7,562 nucleotides of DNA from Planctomycetaceae bacterium (GCA_016765335.1 JAESQE010000409.1:1-7562), one strand, 5' to 3'. Positions 1 through 5,941 are shown, counted from the first letter of the stretch. Numbers and translations are program-made. The notes: generated from the sequence alone by a model not told the origin.

Positions 1-195
1 GGATGGTCGGATGAGCGTAGACCATCTGATGAGGAATTTACTTCTCTTGAGAACCTTCTCCAATACCCCCTCATCATGGCCGCTGTGAGATCGAACAATC
101 CCACAACGGTTGTGCCTTGAGTGCCTCGATAAATGTTTGACCGACCAATGATGTTGTCCGCAGCAATGTGTCTTTGACAATTCCCACCTAGCAAG
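1..195. other. Unidentified left flank of the IS element
   Basis: I could not assign a gene here. A plus-strand frame is open from base 1 to a TGA at 118-120 (39 codons) and could be the tail of a gene beginning outside the window. Two minus-strand frames are open across the whole segment. One of them is in phase with the PAS gene cut by the element's right end, if the AAG flanking both element ends is treated as a duplication. The residues in that phase do not resemble the expected remainder of an Aer-type PAS domain, which should contain a Tyr-Trp-Val type strand. No RNA gene or terminator is apparent. Confidence 0.4.
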
Positions 196-230
196 TGTAA
201 ACAACGGTCAGAAAACGTAGCGCCGGGCGG
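196..230 (+). repeat. IS21 left terminal inverted repeat
   Basis: This 35-bp terminus starts TGTAAACAACGG and pairs with the reverse complement of 2710-2744, with mismatches only at repeat positions 13 and 30. It contains the motif GAAAACGTAGCGCC at 211-224. A related copy, AAAAAGTGTAGCGCT, follows just inside at 233-247. This matches the IS21 habit of carrying several short transposase-binding repeats at each end. Confidence 0.9.
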
Positions 231-286
231 GCAAAAAGTGTAGCGCTGGTTGCGGGGAAATTCCTGCGAAGGTGGCTGTGGTTCGC

Positions 287-308
287 AAGAAAGGTGAGTC
301 CTTTTCTT
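287..308 (-). other. Hairpin at the 3' end of istB
   Basis: On the minus strand AAGAAAAGG and CCTTTCTT can pair around a 5-nt loop with one bulged A. The structure overlaps the istB stop codon. There is no T-tract after it, so it is not a classical terminator. It could protect the transcript end or hinder transcription out of the element; that is inference. Confidence 0.35.
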
Positions 309-1101
309 ACTTCGTCTTGATCGGTTTACCGCTTGAGCTTTTTGTGCGGCGACGTTTAGCGTCCTGTAATCGGTAACTTTCGCCAGCGGTTTCCAGAATA
401 TGACAGCGGTGGGTTAAGCGATCCAGAGTGGCTCCGGTAAGACGTTCGCTGCCGAGCACTTCGGGCCAGTTTTCAAAAGGCAAGTTGCTTGTCACAATTA
501 AACTCATTCGTTCATACGCCGTACTGATGACATCAAACAGAAGTTCGGCACCGAGCTTGCTGGCAGGGACGTATCCCAGTTCATCAAGAATCAACAAGTC
601 GAGTTTCGAGAGTTGTCTTTTGAGACGCAGAAGATCTCGGTCTTCGCGGGCTTCCATTAAATGCGTAATCAGTTCGGTCACCTGATAAAAACGAACTTTC
701 TTCCCTTGGCCACAAGCTGCGATTCCACATGAAATCGCCAAATGAGTTTTTCCAGTTCCCGAATTCCCGACCAGCAAAATGTTCTCTCGCTTATCGATGT
801 ACTCGCCACGCATCAATTCATTGACAAGCACTTTGTTCACAGAAGGTTGGGCTTTGAAGTCGAACGTCTCCAGAGTTTTGTGAGTCGGGAATTTGGCGGC
901 CTTCAATCGCCGTTCGGCGGCACGGCGTTCTCGTTCAATCAGTTCCAGTTCACTCAATTGCAACAAGTAACCGAGATGATCAACATTATCAGTCGCACAA
1001 CGAACGGCTACTTTCTCGCACTCATTGAGGATCGTTGGTAATCTCAAATTCTTAAGATGATGTTGCAACAATACAACAGATTTGGTTTGAGTTTTCTTCA
1101 T
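307..1101 (-). CDS. istB: IS21 transposition helper ATPase IstB
   Basis: IstB is the AAA+ ATPase that assembles on target DNA and stimulates the IstA transposase during IS21 insertion. The 264-residue protein has the family length. A Lys/Arg-rich N-terminal helical part (about 1-80) precedes the ATPase core. Walker A is GNSGTGKT at 112-119 and Walker B is LLILDELG at 169-176. A sensor-like TSNLPFENW follows at 204-212, and an Arg-containing DRLTHRCH at 227-234. The basic C-terminal tail (about 249-264) may contact DNA. The ATG lies 5 nt after the istA stop. Its GGAGG ribosome site (plus-strand 1111-1115) is inside the last istA codons, so translation is probably coupled to istA. All key motifs are present and nothing suggests decay. 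Confidence 0.96.
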   Translation of the reverse strand: MKKTQTKSVVLLQHHLKNLRLPTILNECEKVAVRCATDNVDHLGYLLQLSELELIERERRAAERRLKAAKFPTHKTLETFDFKAQPSVNKVLVNELMRGEYIDKRENILLVGNSGTGKTHLAISCGIAACGQGKKVRFYQVTELITHLMEAREDRDLLRLKRQLSKLDLLILDELGYVPASKLGAELLFDVISTAYERMSLIVTSNLPFENWPEVLGSERLTGATLDRLTHRCHILETAGESYRLQDAKRRRTKSSSGKPIKTK

Positions 1102-1106
1102 AATTT

Positions 1107-2600
1107 TTAACCTCCAAGTAATAATGACTGGTAAGCAGAAACATTAGTCTGAGCAACCTGTACCAGTTTCAGGTGCGGACGACCGTCCAAACAAAATAGT
1201 GTGCTGGGGACTTCCTGTTGATAATCCAATATCAAACGAATGGCATCAGCATTAACGACTCCAATATCCAAGGCGTACTGCACAGCGTGCTTCAATTCAG
1301 AGATTGAATATCGCTCCAGCAGTCGCAAAACTTTGATAAACTCGCGGGTGCCGATGTCAGCGAGTTCGGATTCCATGCGGCGGCGTAAAATCCCAAAGCA
1401 AACTGGCAAATCCCAGTTCTCCAGCGGTTTGGCGTGATCAAACCCGCCTGGTTTACGCTCTAAAAGCCCTAAATAATGGACGGGATCGAAGAATGACTGC
1501 TCTCGGCCCCAGTGTCTTTTATGCCTGGCAATCAACTGATCCTCAAAGCTAAGCCGGACTTCATCGACCGTGCCCACAATCGTTATTTGACGATACGCAT
1601 ACTTTGTGGGCACCGAATAACTGTTCTTATCAAAGCGAACCAGAGAGAGGGAATTGGCGTTGGCTTGCGCAAGACGATGGGCATCAAAGGTCTGCTTCGG
1701 GATGGGCAGCATCGAGGATTGTTCCTCGATAAGCAACACTTGTTTTGCAGAAGGCTTGCCCCGCAACTGACGTTTCAAATCTTCCTGGCAACATTGCCAT
1801 AATTGTTCATTGAGTCTTTCCAGAGAATCAATCGCAGGAACTGGAACCAGAAAGTTCCTGCGGGCAAAATCCAATAAACGTTCCACATGCCCTTTCTCAT
1901 TGGGACGTCTCACCAGACAGAAATGGTCCTCGAACAAAAAATGACTTTTCAGTCGGGAAAACTCGGTTGTCACTTTTCTTTTGCGAGACCCAAGGAAACG
2001 GGCGACTGCAATTTTGGAGTTATCATAACTGATACGCTTTGGCACACCGCCAAAAAATTCAAAGGCTCGCTTGTGTCCTTCCAAAAAAGATTCGGTACAT
2101 TCCCTTGGAAAGGCCTGCATGAAGATGGCATCGGAATAAGGCATTGTCATGACAAACAAAGCCACTTTGGTTAACTCGCCATTAAGTAGAACATCAGCAA
2201 ATCCAAAATCAACCTGAGCTTCACCAGGAGGATGGCTCAATGGCAGGAAAACTTCACGAGAGTTTTGCTTCAACTCGCGAACCGCATCTTGAACAATCGT
2301 GATTCCACCGGTGAATCCATGCTCTTTCTGGAGCCGCTCGAATATCTTCCTGGTCGTATGCCGCTGCTTGCGATGAGTCTTTTTATCACTCTTCAGGTAT
2401 TCAATAATGGTTGGTAAAAACGGATCAATTTTAAGAACCCGAGTTTTAGTCAGTCGATACCCCGGCGGCTCGGTATGCGTCAGGATTTTCTTCAGCGTAT
2501 TCCAATGAATTTCATACTCAGCGCAAGCACCGCGTTTACTGATCTCACCATTGAGAACTCGCCGACGAATTTCAGCCCATTGTTCCATATCAGTGTACAC
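1107..2600 (-). CDS. istA: IS21 transposase IstA
   Basis: IstA is the DDE transposase that binds the element ends and cuts and joins DNA. It is 497 residues, normal for the family. An N-terminal helix-turn-helix spans about 6-45, followed by a basic linker (about 70-95). The RNase H-like rve catalytic core then carries D131 (in VDFG), D193 (in SYDNSK) and E240 (in KGHVER); I assign these as the catalytic triad by spacing and motif. A C-terminal beta-rich and helical region follows. I chose the GTG at 2600 over the ATG four codons later because AGGAGG lies 5 nt upstream of the GTG, which is near-optimal, but 17 nt from the ATG. The gene is intact and is the first gene of the istAB unit. Confidence 0.96.
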   Translation of the reverse strand: MYTDMEQWAEIRRRVLNGEISKRGACAEYEIHWNTLKKILTHTEPPGYRLTKTRVLKIDPFLPTIIEYLKSDKKTHRKQRHTTRKIFERLQKEHGFTGGITIVQDAVRELKQNSREVFLPLSHPPGEAQVDFGFADVLLNGELTKVALFVMTMPYSDAIFMQAFPRECTESFLEGHKRAFEFFGGVPKRISYDNSKIAVARFLGSRKRKVTTEFSRLKSHFLFEDHFCLVRRPNEKGHVERLLDFARRNFLVPVPAIDSLERLNEQLWQCCQEDLKRQLRGKPSAKQVLLIEEQSSMLPIPKQTFDAHRLAQANANSLSLVRFDKNSYSVPTKYAYRQITIVGTVDEVRLSFEDQLIARHKRHWGREQSFFDPVHYLGLLERKPGGFDHAKPLENWDLPVCFGILRRRMESELADIGTREFIKVLRLLERYSISELKHAVQYALDIGVVNADAIRLILDYQQEVPSTLFCLDGRPHLKLVQVAQTNVSAYQSLLLGG

Positions 2601-2605
2601 CGTTA

Positions 2606-2611
2606 CCTCCT
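2606..2611 (-). promoter_or_regulatory. Strong Shine-Dalgarno of istA supporting a GTG start
   Basis: The minus strand reads AGGAGG, then TAACG, then GTG. The 5-nt spacing favours initiation at GTG 2600. Confidence 0.8.
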
Positions 2612-2622
2612 GCCCGGTTAAA

Positions 2623-2653
2623 GTCAGAACTTTCTGAAAACAGAAAGTCTGAC
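2623..2653 (-). promoter_or_regulatory. Strong hairpin in the istA leader
   Basis: GTCAGAACTTTCTG and CAGAAAGTCTGAC form a 13-bp stem with one bulged A and a 4-nt loop, located between the element's right end and the istA ribosome site. There is no T-tract, so a simple intrinsic terminator is unlikely. Leader hairpins near the outer end of some insertion sequences (IS10 and IS50 are the known cases) stop translation driven by outside promoters by masking the start. Here the stem ends 11 nt upstream of the AGGAGG, so masking would require a longer structure. The role is inference; the dyad is directly visible. Confidence 0.6.
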
Positions 2654-2678
2654 AAAAACAAGACAGGTGGTCATCTGG

Positions 2679-2691
2679 GCGCTACACTTTT
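2679..2691 (-). repeat. Internal IS21 end repeat (R2)
   Basis: On the minus strand this reads AAAAGTGTAGCGC, matching the left inner copy at 234-246 (AAAAGTGTAGCGC). It resembles the outer motif AAAACGTAGCGC found in both terminal repeats. The paired arrangement at both ends suggests two IstA binding sites per end. Confidence 0.7.
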
Positions 2692-2709
2692 ATTCCAATT
2701 TACCACTCA

Positions 2710-2744
2710 CCGCCGGGCGCTACGTTTTCTGGCCGTTGTTTACA
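2710..2744 (-). repeat. IS21 right terminal inverted repeat
   Basis: Read on the minus strand it starts TGTAAACAACGG and matches the left terminus at 33 of 35 positions. The outer motif GAAAACGTAGCGCC occupies 2716-2729. This terminus also supplies the last eight residues and the stop codon of the truncated PAS reading frame. Confidence 0.9.
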
Positions 2745-2986
2745 AAGATTTCTTCTCCCTGCTCAAGCGTGTCCCACAGGAGCTTGAAAACACAGCGAGG
2801 CATTGCAGGATGCCGGATGAGATTGTGTGGGCGTCCAAGAACTTCACGCTCTGAATAGCCGGCAACTCTCAAAAAGACGGGATTTGCATAGGTAATAATC
2901 CCTTTGAGGTCTGTTTTACTGACAATGATTTCGTCCTCTTTGAATGTTTGTTCAATACCTGTAAGAACGATACTTGGCTCTTTCAT
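2720..2986 (-). pseudogene. Aer-like PAS sensor gene, truncated by the IS element
   Basis: This is the N-terminal part of a redox or chemotaxis-type PAS protein. The visible 88 residues include a PAS domain from about 18 to 80, with VSKTDLKGIITYANP at 22-36, the GYSEREVLGRPHN segment and RHPAMP at 58-63. The PHN-x-x-RHP-x-MP pattern is the signature of Aer-type PAS domains, which bind FAD in E. coli Aer. Native sequence ends after Ile80 plus two bases; Phe81 onward is read from the IS terminus and stops at a TAG inside it. The final PAS strands and any output domain (methyl-accepting or kinase) are missing. The ATG at 2986 is preferred because an AGGG-rich stretch lies just upstream; the frame is open further upstream but does not look coding. 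The output type cannot be told. Confidence 0.8.
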
Positions 2987-3311
2987 TTGCCCTACCCTTT
3001 GAGACGATTGGTTGTATGATCGATGTTCCTCCATAGTGCTTATGTAGCACATATTAGTGATATATCGATCTTTATGTCTGCAATGGTTGAACAGAAATAC
3101 TGAGACTGCGTTGCTGGGGCATGAATAATTCATTTTGAAAGAAGGGCTGGATTGAATACCGAGCAGTGGGGGCTTTGCAGGAGGCGTCACTAGGGATGAG
3201 CCATGGTATTGAAGGCGTATACCACGGAATCTGTTGTGTTTAGGCCCAAGGGTAGTTTTAAAAAACAGCTGGTAACCACAAGGTTAATAGCTGATGAAAC
3301 AATTCTTATTG
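2987..3311. other. Gene-free stretch upstream of the PAS remnant
   Basis: I see no convincing gene. It holds a small stem (GTGCT, 5-nt loop, AGCAC at 3036-3050), an imperfect dyad at 3201-3227 and a run of A residues near 3259-3265. The promoter of the PAS gene should lie here, but I see no clear -35/-10 pair. Confidence 0.5.
3201..3227. repeat. 9-bp inverted repeat with 9-nt spacer
   Basis: CCATGGTAT and ATACCACGG are inverted copies with one mismatch, separated by TGAAGGCGT. The dyad lies in noncoding DNA well upstream of the PAS remnant. It could be a protein-binding site or an RNA hairpin. It shares ATGGTATT with the near-palindrome at 3652-3668 read on the minus strand, which may be coincidence. 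Confidence 0.4.
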
Positions 3312-3337
3312 AAAAACATAGCTGATTACAGGCTATG
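3312..3337 (-). terminator. Rho-independent terminator after the fused pilin-like locus
   Basis: On the minus strand CATAGC, a 9-nt loop and GCTATG are followed immediately by TTTTT. It begins 6 nt beyond the stop codon of the carboxypeptidase-regulatory-like remnant (3343-3345), the position expected for the operon's terminator. The stem is short (6 bp), so efficiency is uncertain. Confidence 0.6.
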
Positions 3338-3342
3338 CAAAG

Positions 3343-3504
3343 TTATTTTGAATCCAGTTTCAAAGGCACCGAGTTTTCTTCACCGGCCTTGACTGTTGCG
3401 GTCAACTTACTGGTATTGGCATCTGCATATTTGGTCGGGATGCCTCCTTTATTAGCTTTTTTAGAGGGAATCGCGTAGGCATCGGCCCCTGAGGGCGAAC
3501 TGCC
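3343..3504 (-). pseudogene. C-terminal remnant of a carboxypeptidase-regulatory-like protein
   Basis: In the frame ending at the TAA of 3343-3345, 53 codons are open back to a TGA at 3505-3507. Their translation includes [19 protein letters not shown] and ends in VPLKLDSK. This is the pattern of the C-terminus of small planctomycete lipoproteins with a transthyretin-like / carboxypeptidase regulatory-like fold, which typically end in an IPxKY...TSxLTATV-x-x-G-x-N motif and a short beta strand. No start codon or signal peptide remains. The frame emerges directly from the DUF1559 start fused upstream, so the 5' part has been lost. The recognition is by family pattern from memory, not by search. 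Confidence 0.65.
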
Positions 3505-3614
3505 TCACGAGCTTGCTGAACCGCAGGTAACAACAGTGCGACCAAAATGGCAGTGATCGCAATCACCACCAATAGTTCAATTAATGTAAAACCTGCCCTG
3601 TTTCGATTCTTCAT
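3402..3614 (-). pseudogene. DUF1559-type pilin-like gene start fused to foreign 3' sequence
   Basis: The first ~40 residues are a classic prepilin N-terminus. A short basic leader ending in Gly8 is followed by [12 protein letters not shown], with Glu at +5 of the mature protein, a hydrophobic helix and then [13 protein letters not shown]. This is the hallmark of planctomycete DUF1559 proteins, normally about 300 residues and exported and cleaved by prepilin peptidase. From about residue 41 (near 3493-3498) the expected Cys-Lys-Asn-Asn-Leu-Lys continuation is absent; the reading becomes unrelated and stops at 3402. The same DNA in another frame encodes the tail of a carboxypeptidase-regulatory-like protein. 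I therefore read this as an internal deletion product. ATG 3614 is preferred, with AGAGG 7 nt upstream, over the in-frame ATG at 3632. Confidence 0.75.
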
Positions 3615-3651
3615 TTTGCAGCCTCTATTCACAATAAACCATAAAAATTAT

Positions 3652-3668
3652 CTACGGTAATACCATAG
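3652..3668. promoter_or_regulatory. 17-bp near-palindrome upstream of the DUF1559 start
   Basis: CTACGGTAATACCATAG is symmetric around one central base with a single mismatch. It sits 38 bp upstream of the start codon at 3614, where an operator or promoter element would be expected. Identity of any regulator is unknown. Confidence 0.35.
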
Positions 3669-3819
3669 CTATTAAGTGTCCGTATATTTATGTGGACCTA
3701 CTTACACATCATGAAGCGTCAATCACCCAGTCTTTTTTGGTCGCCCCTGTTCTTTATTTTATTGTATTTGTATGCTCCCCTCGGAGGGACATGTCAACTC
3801 ATTTGCATATAAAACTTGA

Positions 3820-3857
3820 ACAGTCCCCATGCTGTCTGTATAGAGCATGGGGACTGT
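3820..3857. other. Perfect 13-bp hairpin of unknown role
   Basis: CAGTCCCCATGC and GCATGGGGACTG are perfect inverted copies around a 12-nt loop, and a flanking A-T pair extends the stem to 13 bp. Neither strand has a good T-tract directly after it, and it lies between divergent genes, so a terminator role is unlikely. It could be part of a small RNA, a leader structure for the downstream genes, or a small mobile palindromic repeat. All of these are inference. Confidence 0.6.
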
Positions 3858-3952
3858 GCAGCAGAGGAATAGAAGCAGCTTGGACTGATAAGGCAAAACA
3901 GGCCGTGAATCGGCATCCTTAACGGATTTGTCAGCTTGACCGGACTTCCGAG

Positions 3953-4033
3953 ATGATGTCAAAAATGAACATCGAATCTCAAGGTTTTCCTCAAGTTGCC
4001 TATTGCGATCCGTTGCACCTCGTGGCAGTATGA
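3953..4033 (+). CDS. Possible 26-aa leader peptide overlapping the next gene
   Basis: An ATG at 3953 (others in frame at 3956 and 3965) opens 26 codons ending in a TGA at 4031-4033. That TGA overlaps the ATG at 4030 of the next gene as ATGA, a common sign of translational coupling. The next gene has no visible Shine-Dalgarno of its own, which makes a coupled upstream ORF more attractive. Against it, the ribosome site of this ORF is also weak and the peptide (starting MMSKMNIESQGF) resembles nothing I know. It could also be the 5' end of the downstream gene displaced by a frameshift. Confidence 0.3.
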   Translation: MMSKMNIESQGFPQVAYCDPLHLVAV

Positions 4034-4692
4034 GCGACATGATCACAATAGCCAACGACAAATTGCCTCAAACATTCCTCAGTTACATTGCGTTCCGGGT
4101 TGCGCTCCTGGATACCATGGAGAGAATTTCTTGGACCCTTCAATTTGAATCACTAGATGATGATCGGTTTGGCTATTTGACAGAAGTTCCGTTTTTGCGG
4201 TCGGTCCCGCCACATGTTCAGTTAGATTTACTCGTTAACACCTGGGCAAAGCATATCAGCCCGGAAAACCATGAGGCCGATTTGGTTGACGAAGCAATTG
4301 TGTACGCTGTTTGTGAATCTTCAGCCCGGATTGCCGAAGAAGAATCACCGATGTTACAACGGTTTTTGAAAAAAGGGCCGTTGGCTGTCGATGTTGTTGC
4401 TGATCATCAACTGGCATCAGAGTTACGGGGCCTGCATTTGAAGCTTTCCAATGAAGGGGATTTCCTACTGATTGGTCAGTTTTCAGATCTTCCTCCAGAG
4501 GAATCTGATCGCCTGAAGAATAAATTCGAGTTCAATTCCGAGCGGGCAGAAGTCATGTTCGATGTCTTAGGACGCTGGCATGTTGCTTCAGACTATTCAG
4601 GTCGTACCGAGTACTTGCTCAGTGAAGAAGAAGCAAAACGCAGCTACGAATTGATCCAGCAAAAAATCACCGGGAAAAAACTCAGTTCATAA
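4030..4692 (+). CDS. Hypothetical protein, 220 aa, soluble
   Basis: I do not recognise this protein. It has no signal peptide or membrane helix and is acidic (segments such as ESLDDDRF and EEESP), suggesting a cytoplasmic protein. It appears to consist of an N-terminal helical part (about 1-115, with SYIAFRVALLDTMERISW near 18-35), then a beta-containing middle (about 124-165, including DFLLIGQFSDLPPEE) and a helical C-terminus that follows SGRTEYLLSEEEA. Codon use and length look like a real gene. I start it at ATG 4030, which overlaps the stop of a short upstream ORF; a TTG at 4003 in the same frame is the alternative. The 214-bp gap and change of context before argC argue against an arginine role. 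Confidence 0.7.
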   Translation: MSDMITIANDKLPQTFLSYIAFRVALLDTMERISWTLQFESLDDDRFGYLTEVPFLRSVPPHVQLDLLVNTWAKHISPENHEADLVDEAIVYAVCESSARIAEEESPMLQRFLKKGPLAVDVVADHQLASELRGLHLKLSNEGDFLLIGQFSDLPPEESDRLKNKFEFNSERAEVMFDVLGRWHVASDYSGRTEYLLSEEEAKRSYELIQQKITGKKLSS

Positions 4693-4906
4693 TTTCAGGC
4701 CCTGCATTGCGGAAATCTGGTACTGAACCAGCAGCACTATAAGCGTGTCGTATCAACGATGCAAAACAGCAACGCATTGGGGATCAAGACAGGTTCTCCC
4801 CTGCCCTGCTTGAATTTTGGAACCTGACTGCATAAAGTGCGGTCACACAATTGCTTATTTCGCTGTATTTAAAGGGCCTATTCAGCAATAGGGCACAACT
4901 TAACCG
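4693..4906. other. Intergenic region upstream of argC
   Basis: This gap should hold the argC promoter. TTGAAT at 4810-4815 and CATAAA at 4831-4836 are a weak candidate pair with a short 15-bp spacer. No terminator for the upstream gene is obvious. A small hairpin close to argC is listed separately. Confidence 0.35.
4877..4892 (+). promoter_or_regulatory. Small hairpin just upstream of the argC start
   Basis: CCTATT, loop CAGC and AATAGG form a perfect 6-bp stem ending 14 nt before the argC ATG. No clear Shine-Dalgarno separates it from the start. It may influence initiation, but it is short and could be chance. Confidence 0.3.
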
Positions 4907-5938
4907 ATGAACTCTGAACAAGTGAAAACAAAAGTTGCAATCATCGGGGCAACCGGATATACCGCGGTTGAATTGATAAAAATTCTGCTTCGCCACCCTT
5001 TTGTTGAAATCGTTGCAGCAACAACACGCCGGGAAGACTCTCCCTCAATCAGCGAAATACATCCTTCGCTTACTGGGCGTCTTGATTTGAATTGCGAGCT
5101 GTTAGACCCTGCACAAATTGCAGCAAAATGCGATGTGGCTTTTGCCTGCCTGCCTCATGTTGCCAGCATGGATAGTATTCCCCAGCTTTTGGCTGAAGGG
5201 CTGAAGGTCATCGATTTAAGTGCAGATTATCGCTTGAACGACCCCGATGTCTACGAACAATGGTACGGGCATGTGCATACCGATCCCACAAGACTGGGGA
5301 CTGTCGTTTACGGGCTGCCTGAACTTTACCGTGAGAAAATTCCGGGTCAGAATCTCATCGCGAACCCCGGCTGTTATACCAGCACCTCAATTCTAGGAAT
5401 CACCCCCCTGCTTTGTGGCGGTTTTCTTGATCCTCAGGGAATTATCATTGACGGGAAAAGTGGAGTTTCTGGAGCAGGACGCGTTCCTAAATTGACGACC
5501 ATTTACGCTGAGTGCAACGAAAACGTCATGGCCTACTCCGTGGGCAATCATCGTCATACCCCGGAAATTGATCAAGTACTTTCAGACATCAGCGGCTTGA
5601 AAACGGAAGTTGTTTTTACCCCGCATTTAATCCCAATGGATCGTGGACTGCTTTGTTCTATCTATGGTCGTGCGATCAAAGAAACGACTCAAGAGGAATT
5701 GATACAGGCTGTGTCTGATTATTATCAGGGGAATCCGTTTATCCGGGTTGTTGATTATTTGCCATGTACTAAAGATGTCACAGGCACAAATTATTGTGAC
5801 ATCACAGTCCGCCTTTCGCGAGGAACGATTCAAATCTTCTCCGCGATAGATAACCTGATCAAAGGGGCTTCTGGCGTTGCTGTGCAGAATTTCAATTTGA
5901 TGTGCGGCTACGACGAAACGACCGGACTCATCTATTAA
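4907..5938 (+). CDS. argC: N-acetyl-gamma-glutamyl-phosphate reductase ArgC
   Basis: ArgC performs the third step of arginine (ornithine) synthesis in the cytoplasm: NADPH-dependent reduction of N-acetylglutamyl 5-phosphate to N-acetylglutamate 5-semialdehyde. The 343-residue length is typical of the long (AGPR type 1) form. The N-terminal Rossmann fold shows [16 protein letters not shown] at 12-27. The catalytic Cys156 is in NPGCYTS (153-159). SGVSGAGR (185-192), [10 protein letters not shown] (212-221) and [11 protein letters not shown] (237-247) carry the conserved substrate-site glycine loop and histidines. All key residues are present, so it should be active. The start at 4907 precedes the Rossmann fold by the usual few residues. 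The gene stands alone between a 214-bp gap and a terminator; argJ, often next to argC, is not downstream. Confidence 0.97.
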   Translation: MNSEQVKTKVAIIGATGYTAVELIKILLRHPFVEIVAATTRREDSPSISEIHPSLTGRLDLNCELLDPAQIAAKCDVAFACLPHVASMDSIPQLLAEGLKVIDLSADYRLNDPDVYEQWYGHVHTDPTRLGTVVYGLPELYREKIPGQNLIANPGCYTSTSILGITPLLCGGFLDPQGIIIDGKSGVSGAGRVPKLTTIYAECNENVMAYSVGNHRHTPEIDQVLSDISGLKTEVVFTPHLIPMDRGLLCSIYGRAIKETTQEELIQAVSDYYQGNPFIRVVDYLPCTKDVTGTNYCDITVRLSRGTIQIFSAIDNLIKGASGVAVQNFNLMCGYDETTGLIY

Positions 5939-5941
5939 GGG

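Larger units (their letters stand above)
196..2744 (-). mobile_element. IS21-family insertion sequence, complete
   Basis: This is a complete IS21-type element of 2549 bp carrying istA then istB on the minus strand. Its ends are defined by matching inverted termini that begin TGTAAACAACGG and agree at 33 of 35 positions. The size, two-gene order, DDE transposase plus AAA+ helper, and multiple internal end repeats all fit the IS21 family. Both genes are full length with good ribosome sites, so the copy may be active. The flanks share only AAG (193-195 and 2745-2747), shorter than the 4-8 bp duplication usual for IS21. That match may be chance, and it raises the possibility that the flanks were rearranged after insertion. 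The right end lies inside a PAS-domain gene. Confidence 0.95.
3615..3952. other. Divergent intergenic region with structured DNA
   Basis: There is no convincing gene between the minus-strand pilin-like remnant and the plus-strand genes. It holds the near-palindrome at 3652-3668, a GTCC...GGAC dyad near 3678-3697, an AT-rich stretch at about 3740-3772 and the 13-bp hairpin at 3820-3857. Open frames across it have no recognisable protein character. Confidence 0.5.

Noticed and set aside
428..1041. Plus-strand open frames inside istB (and similar ones inside istA)
   Set aside because: They are antisense shadows of intact transposition genes, with no ribosome sites or recognisable protein character.
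193..2747. AAG at both ends as a firm target-site duplication
   Set aside because: Three bases is shorter than IS21 usually makes and could match by chance, so it is noted but not annotated as a duplication.
2987..3190. Upstream extension of the PAS reading frame to an ATG at 3190
   Set aside because: The extra 68 residues look non-coding, and a better ribosome site precedes ATG 2986.
3692..4061. Open frames on both strands across the divergent intergenic region (76 and 100 codons)
   Set aside because: They run through the perfect hairpin and have no domain, signal or composition suggesting a protein.
4866..4886. Possible ArgR (ARG box) site upstream of argC
   Set aside because: The CTG...CAG symmetry is weak and does not match the TGAAT-N-ATTCA core, and a regulator of this type is not shown to be present.
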